This document shows positions 52,496 to 60,942 of a stretch of DNA of 64,000 nucleotides, piece after piece. The position numbers and the translations under genes are program-made. Numbering within the stretch: the first letter of the stretch is position 1; the number at the start of each line of letters is the position of its first letter. Origin of the DNA: Haladaptatus caseinilyticus (GTDB lineage Archaea > Halobacteriota > Halobacteria > Halobacteriales > Haladaptataceae); the NCBI RefSeq assembly GCF_026248685.1, contig NZ_CP111036.1, positions 2,108,001 through 2,172,000 on the forward strand, written 5' to 3'. Below the pieces are notes generated by a model. That model was not told the origin of the DNA. It did not search any database and worked only from the letters and a program-made list of their open reading frames with translations.

Positions 52496-53107
52496 TTATT
52501 CGAACCGCGGCGCGACGTTTTCGAACTGGTCTGCAACTTCGTCCCAGTCAACAACTTCGAAGAAGTTGCTGATGAAGTCGCCACGGTCGGGACCGTAGTC
52601 GTAGTAGTAGGAGTGTTCCCACACGTCGAGTGCGAGAATCGGGTGACTACCCCAGAGTGCGCCCTGGTCGTGCTTGTCGACCTTGACGTTGCGAAGCTGT
52701 TTTGCGACCGGGTCGTACACGAGAAGTGCCCAGCCACCTGCGGCGCTGGCGGCGGCCTCGAACTCGCCCTTCCAGCCCTCGTAGGAGCCGAAATCCTCCT
52801 CGATGCGGTCTGCAAGCTCGCCTTCGGGCTCGCCGCCGCCGTTCGGGTCCATGTTCTCCCAGAACAGGGTGTGGAGGTAATGTCCACAGCCGTTGTGGGT
52901 GACGTTGCCCAGTGCGCCCGCCGTGCTGGAGTAGTCGCCGGACTCACGGTTCTCCGAGAGGGTTTCCTCGGCACTGTTGAGGCCGTTTACGTAGCCCTGA
53001 TGGTGCGTATCGTGGTGCCATTCGAGCACCTGTTCGGAGATGTGGGGTTCCAGCGCGTCGTAGTCGTACGGAAGCGGTGGCAGTTCCGCGTTCGATTGTT
53101 CTGGCAT
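52496..53107 (-). CDS. sod: Fe/Mn superoxide dismutase, second tandem copy
   Basis: The 203-residue enzyme removes superoxide. Metal ligands are in VLEWHHDTHHQGY, NGCGHYLHTLFW and LDVWEHSYY (Asp and His). The family WGSHPILALDVWEHSYYYDY segment is present. The ATG at 53107 follows a GGAGG (minus strand, 53121-53117) with a 9-base spacer; an upstream frame to 53140 adds a basic leader and is rejected. It differs clearly from the neighbouring copy (for example GCGHYLH versus SGHVNH). It lies 107 bases after the other sod gene and has its own TATA-like box. Confidence 0.95.
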   Translation of the reverse strand: MPEQSNAELPPLPYDYDALEPHISEQVLEWHHDTHHQGYVNGLNSAEETLSENRESGDYSSTAGALGNVTHNGCGHYLHTLFWENMDPNGGGEPEGELADRIEEDFGSYEGWKGEFEAAASAAGGWALLVYDPVAKQLRNVKVDKHDQGALWGSHPILALDVWEHSYYYDYGPDRGDFISNFFEVVDWDEVADQFENVAPRFE

Positions 53108-53116
53108 AAATGTATA

Positions 53117-53121
53117 CCTCC
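53117..53121 (-). promoter_or_regulatory. Ribosome binding site of the second sod gene
   Basis: GGAGG on the minus strand, 9 bases before the ATG at 53107, decides the start. A TATA-like TTTAAC lies upstream at 53146-53151, giving a leader of roughly 15 bases. This gene is thus leadered, unlike most single genes here. Confidence 0.55.
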
Positions 53122-53214
53122 GTGGAATACATCTCACCACTCGCTGTTAAACCTTGAGGAGTAGTTTGCTAACACACGACAAGATATCCCGGCAAAATAA
53201 ACCCCTTCGAGGAG

Positions 53215-53817
53215 TTACATACTTCCTGCCGCGTCGAATCGCTCGGCCACGTCGTCCCAGTTTACGACATCCCAGAAGTTGTCCACGTAGTCGCCCCGTT
53301 TGTTCTCGTATTGGAGATAGTAGGCGTGTTCCCACACGTCCAGCACGAGCAACGGCGTCGTTCCTTGCGGCGATTGATTCTGGTGGTTCTCGGCCATGCT
53401 GATAATCGGTTTGTCGGCGACGTGGTCGTAGAGCAACATCCCCCAACCGGAGCCTTCAACGCCTTTGGCGGCGGCCGAGAACTGGCTTTTGAACTGGTCG
53501 AATCCGCCGAAGTGTTCGTCCATCGCGTCCGCGAGGTCACCGCCGGGTTCGCCGCCACCGTCCGGTGACATGTTTTCCCAGAAGACGGAGTGGTTGACGT
53601 GACCCGAAAGGTTGAACGCGAGGTTACGCTCGACGCCTTTTACGTCGCCCCATTCGTCGCTGTTCCGCATTTCTTCCAATTTGTCGAGCGCCGAGTTTGC
53701 ACCATCGACGTAGCCTTGATGGTGGATGTCGTGGTGTAGTTCCATGATTCGCGCGTCGATCGTCGGTTCCAGTGCATCGTAGTCGTACGGTAAGTCCGGT
53801 AGTTCGTAGGTTGCCAT
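53215..53817 (-). CDS. sod: Fe/Mn superoxide dismutase, first tandem copy
   Basis: The 200-residue enzyme has the full family pattern: LPYDYDALEPTIDARIMELHHDIHHQGY, NLSGHVNHSVFWENM, SGWGMLLYD and LDVWEHAYYLQYENKRGDYV. Metal ligands are His, His, Asp, His as normal. It starts at ATG 53817. It is about as far from the neighbouring copy as paralogues from an old duplication. The pair may divide constitutive and stress-induced roles, by analogy with the two sod genes known in other haloarchaea. Confidence 0.95.
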   Translation of the reverse strand: MATYELPDLPYDYDALEPTIDARIMELHHDIHHQGYVDGANSALDKLEEMRNSDEWGDVKGVERNLAFNLSGHVNHSVFWENMSPDGGGEPGGDLADAMDEHFGGFDQFKSQFSAAAKGVEGSGWGMLLYDHVADKPIISMAENHQNQSPQGTTPLLVLDVWEHAYYLQYENKRGDYVDNFWDVVNWDDVAERFDAAGSM

Positions 53818-54222
53818 TGCTAACCCCCGTCAACTCTGGTCAACGGTGGTGGTGTTAAGTGTTGAGGCAAACGTCGGAGGGAAATTTGAGACGCCTTGCA
53901 AACACGTTTGCCGCTTGATTTTCCCGGTCATGGGCCGTCCTGGCGAACGAGGGGCGACGACCGGCGTTCTCGTGAGCAAAGCGAGCGAGAGTGCGGATGA
54001 GCGAACTCCTCCGGTGAGAGAGAAACCCCTTTGGACCGACAACGCTCGGCAGTTTCGGCCGCTGCTCCGGTAAATGAAAACCCTGCGCCCGCAACGGACG
54101 CGTGGCGCAAACGGCGCCCTCAGCCCGTTCCTGTCTGTCGCTCGTCCTTCCTTTGTTCTGTCGGCAGTTCGTCCGAGAAAATCCCGCGATGACGCCGTTC
54201 AGTAGCATCCCCGGTCCCCCGA
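53818..54222. other. 405-base gene-free stretch upstream of the sod genes
   Basis: This stretch holds the sod promoter (TTAA-type box near 53855-53858) and a long GC-rich part up to the photolyase gene end. The hairpin repeat at 53966-53991 lies here, followed by more short inverted segments. No coding frame is convincing on either strand. Confidence 0.5.
53966..53991 (+). repeat. CTCG...CGAG hairpin repeat, copy B
   Basis: Left arm CTCGTGAGC (53969-53977), triloop AAA and right arm GCGAGCGAG (53981-53989). It is 22/26 identical to copy A at 36880-36905, with the A-T pair of copy A replaced by G-C (a compensatory change) and the tandem G-A mismatch kept. It sits in a gene-free stretch, like copy A. 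Confidence 0.55.
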
Positions 54223-55620
54223 CTATCCTTTCGCGTTTTCGAACATCGTGATCGCCATTTCTCGGCGCTCCGAATGGTCAACGATCGGCCCGGGATAGTC
54301 CGGAGCGAGGCTTTCGCGGTCGTCGTCGCCCAGTTCGTTCCATTTGTGAATTTTCTTCGGCGGAACGTCTTCCAGTTCCGGGACGAATCGTTTGATGTAC
54401 TCGGCGTCGGAATCGAATCGCTCGCCCTGCGTCATCGGGTTGAAAATGCGGAAATACGGTTGTGCGTCGGTGCCGGTCGAACCGGCCCATTGCCACCCAC
54501 CGTTGTCGTTTGCAGTATCGTGGTCCACGAGTTTCTGACGATACCAGTCGTAGCCCTCGCGCCAATCCACGAGTAGGTCCTTCGTCAGAAACGAGGCGAC
54601 TATCATCCGAACGCGATTGTGAACCCACGCCTCCTCTCGCAGCTGGCGCATTCCGGCGTCAACGATCGGGTATCCAGTTTCGCCGTCCTTCCACGCCTGC
54701 ACACCCTCCGGGTCGTCGTGCCACGCGATTTCGTACTGGTAGTCCTTGTAGTTCTCCACGACCACTTCGGGCCGATCGTCGAGAACGTGCGCGTAGAAGT
54801 CACGCCACGCGAGTTGTTGTTGAAACCCATCGACGGAATCGGCGTCCTCCGCGCTCTCGGCGTCGTTTTTTGCCTGTTCCGTCGCCTCCCAAACCTTCCG
54901 AATTCCGATGGTGCCGTACTTGAGATGTGGGGAGAGACGTGAAGTGTGTTCCCGAGCAGGGTAGTCTCGCTCCTCGTCGTAGGAGTACACGTCGTCCTCG
55001 CAAAACGAGGAGAGGAGGTCACGGGCCGGTTCCGTGCCCGCTCGCGGAATCTCGGCTTCCGGTTCGTCGAAACCGAGGTCGGTGAGCGTCGGTAGTTCAC
55101 CCGGTTCTATATCGTCGATTTCAGCGACATCGATCACGTTTTCGGGTGCATCGAACGAGTCGTGCTTTTCCCGGTCACGCCATTTTTTCCAAAAATAGGT
55201 GAACACGGAGTAGTACTCGCCTTGATTCGTGGTGATACTACCAGGTGTGTGGAGTAGCGCATCGTGGAAGCTTTGGTGAACGATTTCGGAGTCGTCCAAC
55301 GCGTCCCGTACCGCTGAATCGCGACGTATAGCCAGCCCCGAGTAATCCCGGTTCCAGACGACTTGCTCGGCGCCGGTTTCCTCCGCGATTCGCGGCAGTT
55401 CCTCACGTGGGTCACCGTGGACGACTACCAAGTCGCTGTCTCGCTCACGGTACGATTCGCGCAGCGATTCGAGCGCCGAGAGCATGAACGAGACACGGGG
55501 TGGGGCCGCGTGGGAGAGCACATCGCGGTCGAGGACGAACACAGGAACGACGGGGTCCCCCGAAGCGAGTGCTCGGTTGTCCGTGACCCGGAGGTCGCGG
55601 CGGTGCCAATGGAGTTTCAT
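54223..55620 (-). CDS. phr: Deoxyribodipyrimidine photolyase (class I cryptochrome/photolyase)
   Basis: The 465-residue flavoenzyme repairs UV pyrimidine dimers using light. The N-terminal antenna domain starts LHWHRRDLRVTDNRAL, and the FAD-binding helical domain has HTSRLSPHLKYGTI, FQQLAWRDFYAHVLD, the DAGMRQLREEAWVHNRVRM core and DYDWYRQKLVDHDTANDNGGWQW-type text with the conserved Asn and Trp residues. Length is typical of CPD photolyases. It is preceded by a gene-free stretch and divergent from the FACL gene. It fits high-light hypersaline habitats. Confidence 0.95.
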   Translation of the reverse strand: MKLHWHRRDLRVTDNRALASGDPVVPVFVLDRDVLSHAAPPRVSFMLSALESLRESYRERDSDLVVVHGDPREELPRIAEETGAEQVVWNRDYSGLAIRRDSAVRDALDDSEIVHQSFHDALLHTPGSITTNQGEYYSVFTYFWKKWRDREKHDSFDAPENVIDVAEIDDIEPGELPTLTDLGFDEPEAEIPRAGTEPARDLLSSFCEDDVYSYDEERDYPAREHTSRLSPHLKYGTIGIRKVWEATEQAKNDAESAEDADSVDGFQQQLAWRDFYAHVLDDRPEVVVENYKDYQYEIAWHDDPEGVQAWKDGETGYPIVDAGMRQLREEAWVHNRVRMIVASFLTKDLLVDWREGYDWYRQKLVDHDTANDNGGWQWAGSTGTDAQPYFRIFNPMTQGERFDSDAEYIKRFVPELEDVPPKKIHKWNELGDDDRESLAPDYPGPIVDHSERREMAITMFENAKG

Positions 55621-55724
55621 ACCGGAGGGACGACGGGCAATCGCTTAAGCGTCGAACCCATTCTGTATGGCTTTCGATACGCCACCGCGGTTTCGACGGC
55701 GGTTCTCCGCACGATTTTCAATGA

Positions 55725-55733
55725 TGTTTTATG
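55725..55733 (+). promoter_or_regulatory. TATA box of the acyl-CoA ligase gene
   Basis: GTTTTATGA is centred about 30 bases before the ATG at 55759. It fits a leaderless or near-leaderless start. Confidence 0.45.
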
Positions 55734-55758
55734 ACGGCGGGGCTCGTTACAAACCAAC

Positions 55759-57312
55759 ATGGTAAACCTTACCACATCCGTGGAGAACACGGTCTCCGAG
55801 TATCCGGACGAACCGGCCATCGTGGCCCCGGACCAAACGCTAACGTACGGGGAACTGTGGACGCAAATCAGCGGATTTGCGGGCGGGCTCACGGAACGCG
55901 GTGTTGGCGAGGACGACCGGGTTGCGATCTATCTTCCGAACGTCCCCCAGTTCGTCATCGCGTTCCACGGAACGCTCATGACTGGCGGCGTCGTCGTTCC
56001 GATGAATCCCCAGTATCGAGCGCGTGAAATCAGTCACCTGCTCGCGGACAGCGGTGCGAAAGTCGTCGTCACCATACCCGACCTCGTCCCCTTCGTGGAG
56101 GAGGTCCGTGACGAGACCGATGTCGAACACGTCGTCACCCTCGGGGAGGAAGGCGACATCTTCTTCGGCGATTTCCTCGCCGAGCGCGACGGCGAAGTCG
56201 TGGACAGGGCGAGCGACGACCTCGCGGTCCAACCGTACACAAGCGGGACGACCGGCACTCCGAAAGGCGTGGAACTAACGCACGAAAACCTCGCCTCGAA
56301 CGCCGAGGCCGCGGCGGAACTCGTTCCAGGAGGGATCGACCCGAACGACTCCCAGTTGGGTGTGCTTCCGTTGTTCCACATTTACGGGATGACGGTCTGT
56401 ATGAACGCGACGCTATTCCGAGGTGGAGCGTTTTATCCGCTCCCGACGTGGGACGCACAGCAAGCCCTTTCTCTGGTTCAAGATGCGGAACTGACGATGA
56501 TGCACGGTGTGCCTGCGATGTACAACGACGTGATAAACCAGCCGAATGCGGCTGAGTTCGACCTCTCCTCAGTGAGACTCGCGGGTGTCGGCGGCGGCGG
56601 CATCCCCATCGAAGTGCTCCGTCGGTTCGAGGAGCTGTACGACGCGAAAATCTACGAAGGCTATGGCTTGACCGAGACGAGTCCGGTGACTCATTTCAAT
56701 ACGCCCGACAACGGCCGACGCGTCGGTAGTATCGGGACCACCATCCAGGAAGTCAGCGCCCGCATCGTGAACGGGGACTTCGAAGAACAGCCACCAGTTT
56801 CGAAGGGGCCGCTCGCGGAAGACGACGGGGAGTTGGACGACGTGACTGGTGAAATCATCGTTGCGGGCCCGAACGTCATGCGAGGCTACGCCGGGCTGAC
56901 AGGCGCGACGGCAGAAGCGTTTACGGAGTCGGATGGAAAACGCTGGTTCCACACGGGTGATATCGGGTACTGGGACGAGGACGGCTTTTTCTACGTGGTC
57001 GACCGCAAGAAACACATGATAAACACCGCGGGGTACAACGTCTACCCGCGCGAAGTCGAGGAACTTCTCTTCGAACACGAAGCCGTGGCTGACGCAGCAG
57101 TCGTCGGAATTCCGGACAATAGACGGAACGAAACGGTGAAAGCGTTCATCGTTCCCGTTCCGGACACGGACGTGACTGGCGAGGAGATCCAGGAGTTTTG
57201 CCTGAACAACCTCGCAGCCTACAAACATCCTCGAGAGGTCGCGTTCGTGGAGGAATTACCCAGAACGACGACCGGAAAGGTACAGAAGTTCGAATTGATA
57301 CAACAGGGATAA
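55759..57312 (+). CDS. Long-chain fatty-acid-CoA ligase
   Basis: The 517-residue AMP-forming enzyme activates fatty acids. The P-loop motif is QPYTSGTTGTPKGVELTH (about 153-170), A5 is YEGYGLTETSPVTHFN, the hinge is HTGDIGYWDEDGFFYVVDRKKHMI and the catalytic Lys is in TTTGKVQKFEL at the C terminus. All essential parts are present, unlike the truncated protein at 18835. It stands divergent from photolyase. Confidence 0.94.
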   Translation: MVNLTTSVENTVSEYPDEPAIVAPDQTLTYGELWTQISGFAGGLTERGVGEDDRVAIYLPNVPQFVIAFHGTLMTGGVVVPMNPQYRAREISHLLADSGAKVVVTIPDLVPFVEEVRDETDVEHVVTLGEEGDIFFGDFLAERDGEVVDRASDDLAVQPYTSGTTGTPKGVELTHENLASNAEAAAELVPGGIDPNDSQLGVLPLFHIYGMTVCMNATLFRGGAFYPLPTWDAQQALSLVQDAELTMMHGVPAMYNDVINQPNAAEFDLSSVRLAGVGGGGIPIEVLRRFEELYDAKIYEGYGLTETSPVTHFNTPDNGRRVGSIGTTIQEVSARIVNGDFEEQPPVSKGPLAEDDGELDDVTGEIIVAGPNVMRGYAGLTGATAEAFTESDGKRWFHTGDIGYWDEDGFFYVVDRKKHMINTAGYNVYPREVEELLFEHEAVADAAVVGIPDNRRNETVKAFIVPVPDTDVTGEEIQEFCLNNLAAYKHPREVAFVEELPRTTTGKVQKFELIQQG

Positions 57313-57328
57313 TCGAACGACGACGGGA

Positions 57329-58405
57329 TCACTGCTGATTACCGACTGATCCCTTATTCTCACCACTCGAGGATGTCCCCCAACGAAGCGTCACGGACCA
57401 TTCCTCACCGTCGCCGGTAGACACCGACCGCTCGACCACTTCGACCTCTCCGGTTGGTTGGGGTAGTCTCTCGGCATCGTCGCTTATCGGGCGCATTCCC
57501 TCATAACGGCCCGTGAGTTCCTCACGAAGGCTCCGCAGATATTTCGCGAACTCCTTCCCACTCAACGACGTTTCACGCTGGACATTCCCGCTCGCTGCAT
57601 CCTGTCCGGCGGTTCCGCTGACGGTCGGGGAGTACTCACCGACAACCGAGTTGATGACCGCGCCGAGCAGGAGCACGAGGCCCGAAAAGTAGAGCCAGGT
57701 GATGACGACCACGACGCTGCCGAAGAAACTGGCCGAGCCACCGCCTTTGAACGTCAGGTACACCTGAAAAAGCGCCTGAAGCACGGCCCACCCGACCGCC
57801 GCGAAGACGGTTCCTGGAACGGCCTGTCTCCAGTCGAGATCCGCATCCGGAAACACGTAGTACATCGGGAAAAACGCGAGAATCAACCCGGCGACGAGCA
57901 CGAGTGGGGTGACGAACCCGAGGAAGGGAACCGTATCCGAAAACGCGCTAAACACGGCGCTGACTCCGACCGTCGCTACGATAGCGACCGTGAGGCCAAC
58001 GAGGACGACGAGGCCGTCCCTTACTTGATCGGTAAAGGAGTTCGCCCCTTCGGTATCGTATATCTCGGAGAACGCGGTGTCCAATCCACGAAAGATCTTC
58101 AACGATCCCCAGAGGAGGACGACGAACCCGATGAAGGAAGCGCCGGTGGCGGCCGACTCCCCTCGAAAAACCTGCTCGATGACGTTTGCAATCGGCCCCG
58201 GGAGTGACCCCTCCGCGACGGCCAAGAGTCGATCCTCGAGACCACCGCCGACGACGGTCACGACGAGAAGCAACAACAACAGTATCGGTACGAGTGAAAT
58301 GAACGCGTTGTAGGCGATCCCCGCCGCCATGAGCGTGACGTTCTTTTCTGAAAAATCCGACACGACCTGTTTTCCGGTCGCAGTCGCGTCCGCGAAGGTG
58401 ACCAT
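57329..58405 (-). CDS. YihY/BrkB family membrane protein
   Basis: The 358-residue protein has six helices with family text: NVTLMAAGIAYNAFISLVPILLLLLLVV, GLDTAFSEIYDTEGANSFTDQVRDGL and PDADLDWRQAVPGTVFAAVGW. Helix pairs are followed by a cytoplasmic acidic tail of about 90 residues. It is an inner membrane protein of unknown function. It is convergent with the FACL gene, 16 bases apart. Confidence 0.9.
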   Translation of the reverse strand: MVTFADATATGKQVVSDFSEKNVTLMAAGIAYNAFISLVPILLLLLLVVTVVGGGLEDRLLAVAEGSLPGPIANVIEQVFRGESAATGASFIGFVVLLWGSLKIFRGLDTAFSEIYDTEGANSFTDQVRDGLVVLVGLTVAIVATVGVSAVFSAFSDTVPFLGFVTPLVLVAGLILAFFPMYYVFPDADLDWRQAVPGTVFAAVGWAVLQALFQVYLTFKGGGSASFFGSVVVVITWLYFSGLVLLLGAVINSVVGEYSPTVSGTAGQDAASGNVQRETSLSGKEFAKYLRSLREELTGRYEGMRPISDDAERLPQPTGEVEVVERSVSTGDGEEWSVTLRWGTSSSGENKGSVGNQQ

Positions 58406-58469
58406 GGGCTATGGTTGACGACGAACCTAAAGAGGGATGTGGCCAGCAGAATCGACATCCATGCGGCGA

Positions 58470-59429
58470 CTACCACCCCAGCCGAATCTGTCCTTCGTAG
58501 TACTCCCGTGCCCGTCGAATTTTCCGAAACAGATATCCGCCGACGAGGCCGGAGAAAACGAGCACGTAAACGAGCAGCCAGAACAGTGCGCTCCCGCCCG
58601 CAATCGACGCCATCGTCTCGGTGACGAACCCGGCGGTCGAATTGTAAAATCCGTGAAGGAGCGCAGGGATGGCGATTCCCTTGACGATTATCGGCCCGCG
58701 GTTCGACGACACGATTTTCGCCAATCCGAGATAGTACCCCGAAATTGCGGCCCAGAGGACGTGGTTCGGCCCGACGATTGCCCGGGTAACAGCGACTCCG
58801 GAAACCGTGACCGCGGTGCCGACCCCGGCGCTCATATCCACCGACCCGACCACGTAGGTGAGGTTTTCGATGGTCGCAAAACCCAATCCGGCCATGGCGC
58901 CGTACACCGCGCCATCGACTGCCGTCTGAAAGTGTGGTGTCCGATAGGCGTGAAATCGCACTGCAAGCCACTTTACTGTCTCTTCGACCGGTCCGACGAC
59001 GAGGAAGAAAAACGGGACGATAGCAAGGACGCCGATGCCGAGCCCCGACAGCACGAACGCACCGACGGTGTTGATTATCGCGGCGAACGCGGCGAACATC
59101 ACGCCGAGAAGGAACGTGATGACGAGTGTCGGGAGAGGTTCCTGTTCGGTCGGGTCCACCCGCCAGATGTAGGCCGCGAGGAGAAGTGCCGGAATCACGG
59201 ACAGGAACGAAAATACCCCAAGAAGGGGTCGTTCGACTACCGTCGCGCCCACCAGCGCGAGTTCGACGAGGACGAAAGTGAGTGCGATAATCAGCGTCAG
59301 TCCCCGAGTCGCATCGGTGAGAAAACCATACAGTCGGAGCGAGAGCCGGTCGGCCAGCGTCCGTGGCTCCCACGATTCGATATCGTAGGAATCCTCTTCC
59401 GCGTCCATCCTGTTCTCCTGTCCGTCCAT
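58470..59429 (-). CDS. PrsW family intramembrane metalloprotease
   Basis: The 319-residue protein has about eight helices. The family motifs are visible: GPVEETVKWLAVR (EExxK), AVYGAMAGLGFATIENLTYVVG, the His in GPNHVLWAAISGYYLG and LLHGFYNST. These Glu/His residues form the predicted zinc site. In bacteria PrsW cuts anti-sigma factors; no sigma factor exists here, so another target is likely. ATG 59429 is used; ATG 59408 is possible. It lies 64 bases upstream of the BrkB gene on the same strand. Confidence 0.9.
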   Translation of the reverse strand: MDGQENRMDAEEDSYDIESWEPRTLADRLSLRLYGFLTDATRGLTLIIALTFVLVELALVGATVVERPLLGVFSFLSVIPALLLAAYIWRVDPTEQEPLPTLVITFLLGVMFAAFAAIINTVGAFVLSGLGIGVLAIVPFFFLVVGPVEETVKWLAVRFHAYRTPHFQTAVDGAVYGAMAGLGFATIENLTYVVGSVDMSAGVGTAVTVSGVAVTRAIVGPNHVLWAAISGYYLGLAKIVSSNRGPIIVKGIAIPALLHGFYNSTAGFVTETMASIAGGSALFWLLVYVLVFSGLVGGYLFRKIRRAREYYEGQIRLGW

Positions 59430-59660
59430 TACCGATGCTACGTGCGCCAGATGCAAATCGGTTACCCGGTCATCGTTCGGTCCTCTCGTCCACCGCACAC
59501 CGATCCACGGTCGAAACGGTTCGTGACCGGACAGCGCGAGCGTCAACGAGAGGTCGGCACGTATCCTACCGACTGACGTTTTCCGCTACCGCACCTGACC
59601 GAACGGGTCTGAGGGTGTCCATGCAGGGCGTCTCCTCTTTTCGATTGGAATTTTGCCGAT

Positions 59661-59670
59661 ATTTTTATAC
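59661..59670 (+). promoter_or_regulatory. Leaderless promoter of the SDR gene
   Basis: ATTTTTATAC is centred 27 bases before ATG 59692. It is a strong TATA match and supports that start over the frame's earlier ATG at 59653, which overlaps the box. Confidence 0.6.
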
Positions 59671-59691
59671 GAAGCCGACGCAGTTCGAACC

Positions 59692-60471
59692 ATGCCACTC
59701 GACCAGTTCTCCGTCGCAGGGAAGACAGTCATCATCACCGGTTCTTCCAGCGGAATCGGCAGGGTCGTCGCCGAACGATTCGCGGAGGACGGGGCGAACG
59801 TCGTAGTTTGTTCGCGCGAGCACGCAAACGTCGCCCCCGTGGCCGAGGAAATAGAAGCTAGCGACGGTCCCGGACATGCGCTGGCGGTCGAATGTGACGT
59901 CACCGACCGTGAGGCAGTAGCGGCGTTGGTCACGGCAACCGTCGAGGAGTTCGGGAGCCTCGACGTGCTGGTAAACAACGCCGGAGCGAGTTTCATGGCG
60001 GGGTTCGACGACATCAGCTCGAACGGATGGCAGAAGATCGTGGATATCAACCTCGCCGGGACGTATCACTGCACTCAATCGGCGAGCGAGGCGTTGAAGC
60101 GGGATTCGGGCGGAGCGGTCATCAACATCGCCAGTGTCGCAGGTCAGCAGGGGTCGCCGTATATGAGTCATTACGGGGCCGCAAAAGCCGGAGTCATCAA
60201 TCTCACACGGTCGTTGGCGTTCGAATGGGCAGGGTCGGGGGTCCGGGTGAACTGTGTCGCGCCGGGATTTGTCGCCACCGAGGGCCTCGAATCTCAGATG
60301 GGGATTAGCGCAAACGACGTCGAACGCGAGAGCGTCGAGCGCCGGGTCGGCCTCAGCGAGGAAATCGCCGACGTGGTGCAGTTTCTCGCCAGTCCAGCGT
60401 CGTCGTACGTCGTCGGCGAGACGATTACCGCGGCCGGCGTGCCCGACATCATGGAATCCCCGGACATGTGA
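59692..60471 (+). CDS. Short-chain dehydrogenase/reductase
   Basis: The 259-residue protein has VIITGSSSGIGRVVAERF, DVTDREAV, LVNNAGASFMAGF, NIASVAGQQGSPYMSHYGAAKAGV (Ser/Tyr/Lys) and the C-terminal ITAAGVPDI. This is the classical SDR pattern of 3-ketoacyl-ACP reductase-like enzymes. The start follows a leaderless promoter. The substrate is unknown. The remnant at 60601 follows in the same direction. Confidence 0.93.
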   Translation: MPLDQFSVAGKTVIITGSSSGIGRVVAERFAEDGANVVVCSREHANVAPVAEEIEASDGPGHALAVECDVTDREAVAALVTATVEEFGSLDVLVNNAGASFMAGFDDISSNGWQKIVDINLAGTYHCTQSASEALKRDSGGAVINIASVAGQQGSPYMSHYGAAKAGVINLTRSLAFEWAGSGVRVNCVAPGFVATEGLESQMGISANDVERESVERRVGLSEEIADVVQFLASPASSYVVGETITAAGVPDIMESPDM

Positions 60472-60600
60472 CCCAAATCGTCGACTAGCGGATTTCTGTC
60501 GATTAAAATTGGATTATGTATCGATGCTACTGGGACAACAGTCACGGTTAATTCGTCCGACGGCGTCACAACAGTGCTCTACGGGGGGAGGGGATACACA

Positions 60601-60786
60601 ATGGATACGGAGGATAACAAGCAGTTCGTACGGGAGTTCATGAACATCGACCCGACGAACGTGGAGACTGCCGTTCCGGGAATCGGTATCATGCGTGTCG
60701 AAGACGAACGCGTGGTCGAAGCGTGGTACAACTACGACATGCTCGGGCTGCTGGAGCAAGTCGGTGCCGTCTCACCGCCGAACTGA
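60601..60786 (+). pseudogene. Ester cyclase/SnoaL-like gene with internal in-frame deletion
   Basis: The 61-residue frame has an ester-cyclase-like start (MDTEDNKQFVREFM) joined after a few residues to a typical C-terminal end (GIGIMRVEDERVVEAWYNYDMLGLLEQ). A normal ester cyclase has about 130-150 residues; the middle of the NTF2-like fold, with its ligand pocket, is missing, while the reading frame stays open. This looks like an internal deletion of about 80 codons, not a new gene. A longer start at 60574 has no support. Confidence 0.6.
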
Positions 60787-60942
60787 TTCACGCGTTCATC
60801 GAGTTGTCACGATGCAGTTCGGCTATTTTTCGCAAGCCGATCGCGATAGGGCGATGAAACACGAACGATAATCGACGGCGAGCGACGTGCGTACAGACAC
60901 CGACACTGATAGGTTCCCACATACACGATCAGCAGACACACT

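Noticed and set aside
60812-60871. 20-codon frame starting MQFGYFS, similar to LLM oxidoreductase beginnings
   Set aside because: It stops after 19 residues, and the real LLM gene starts at 60943 with a different N terminus. It could be chance.
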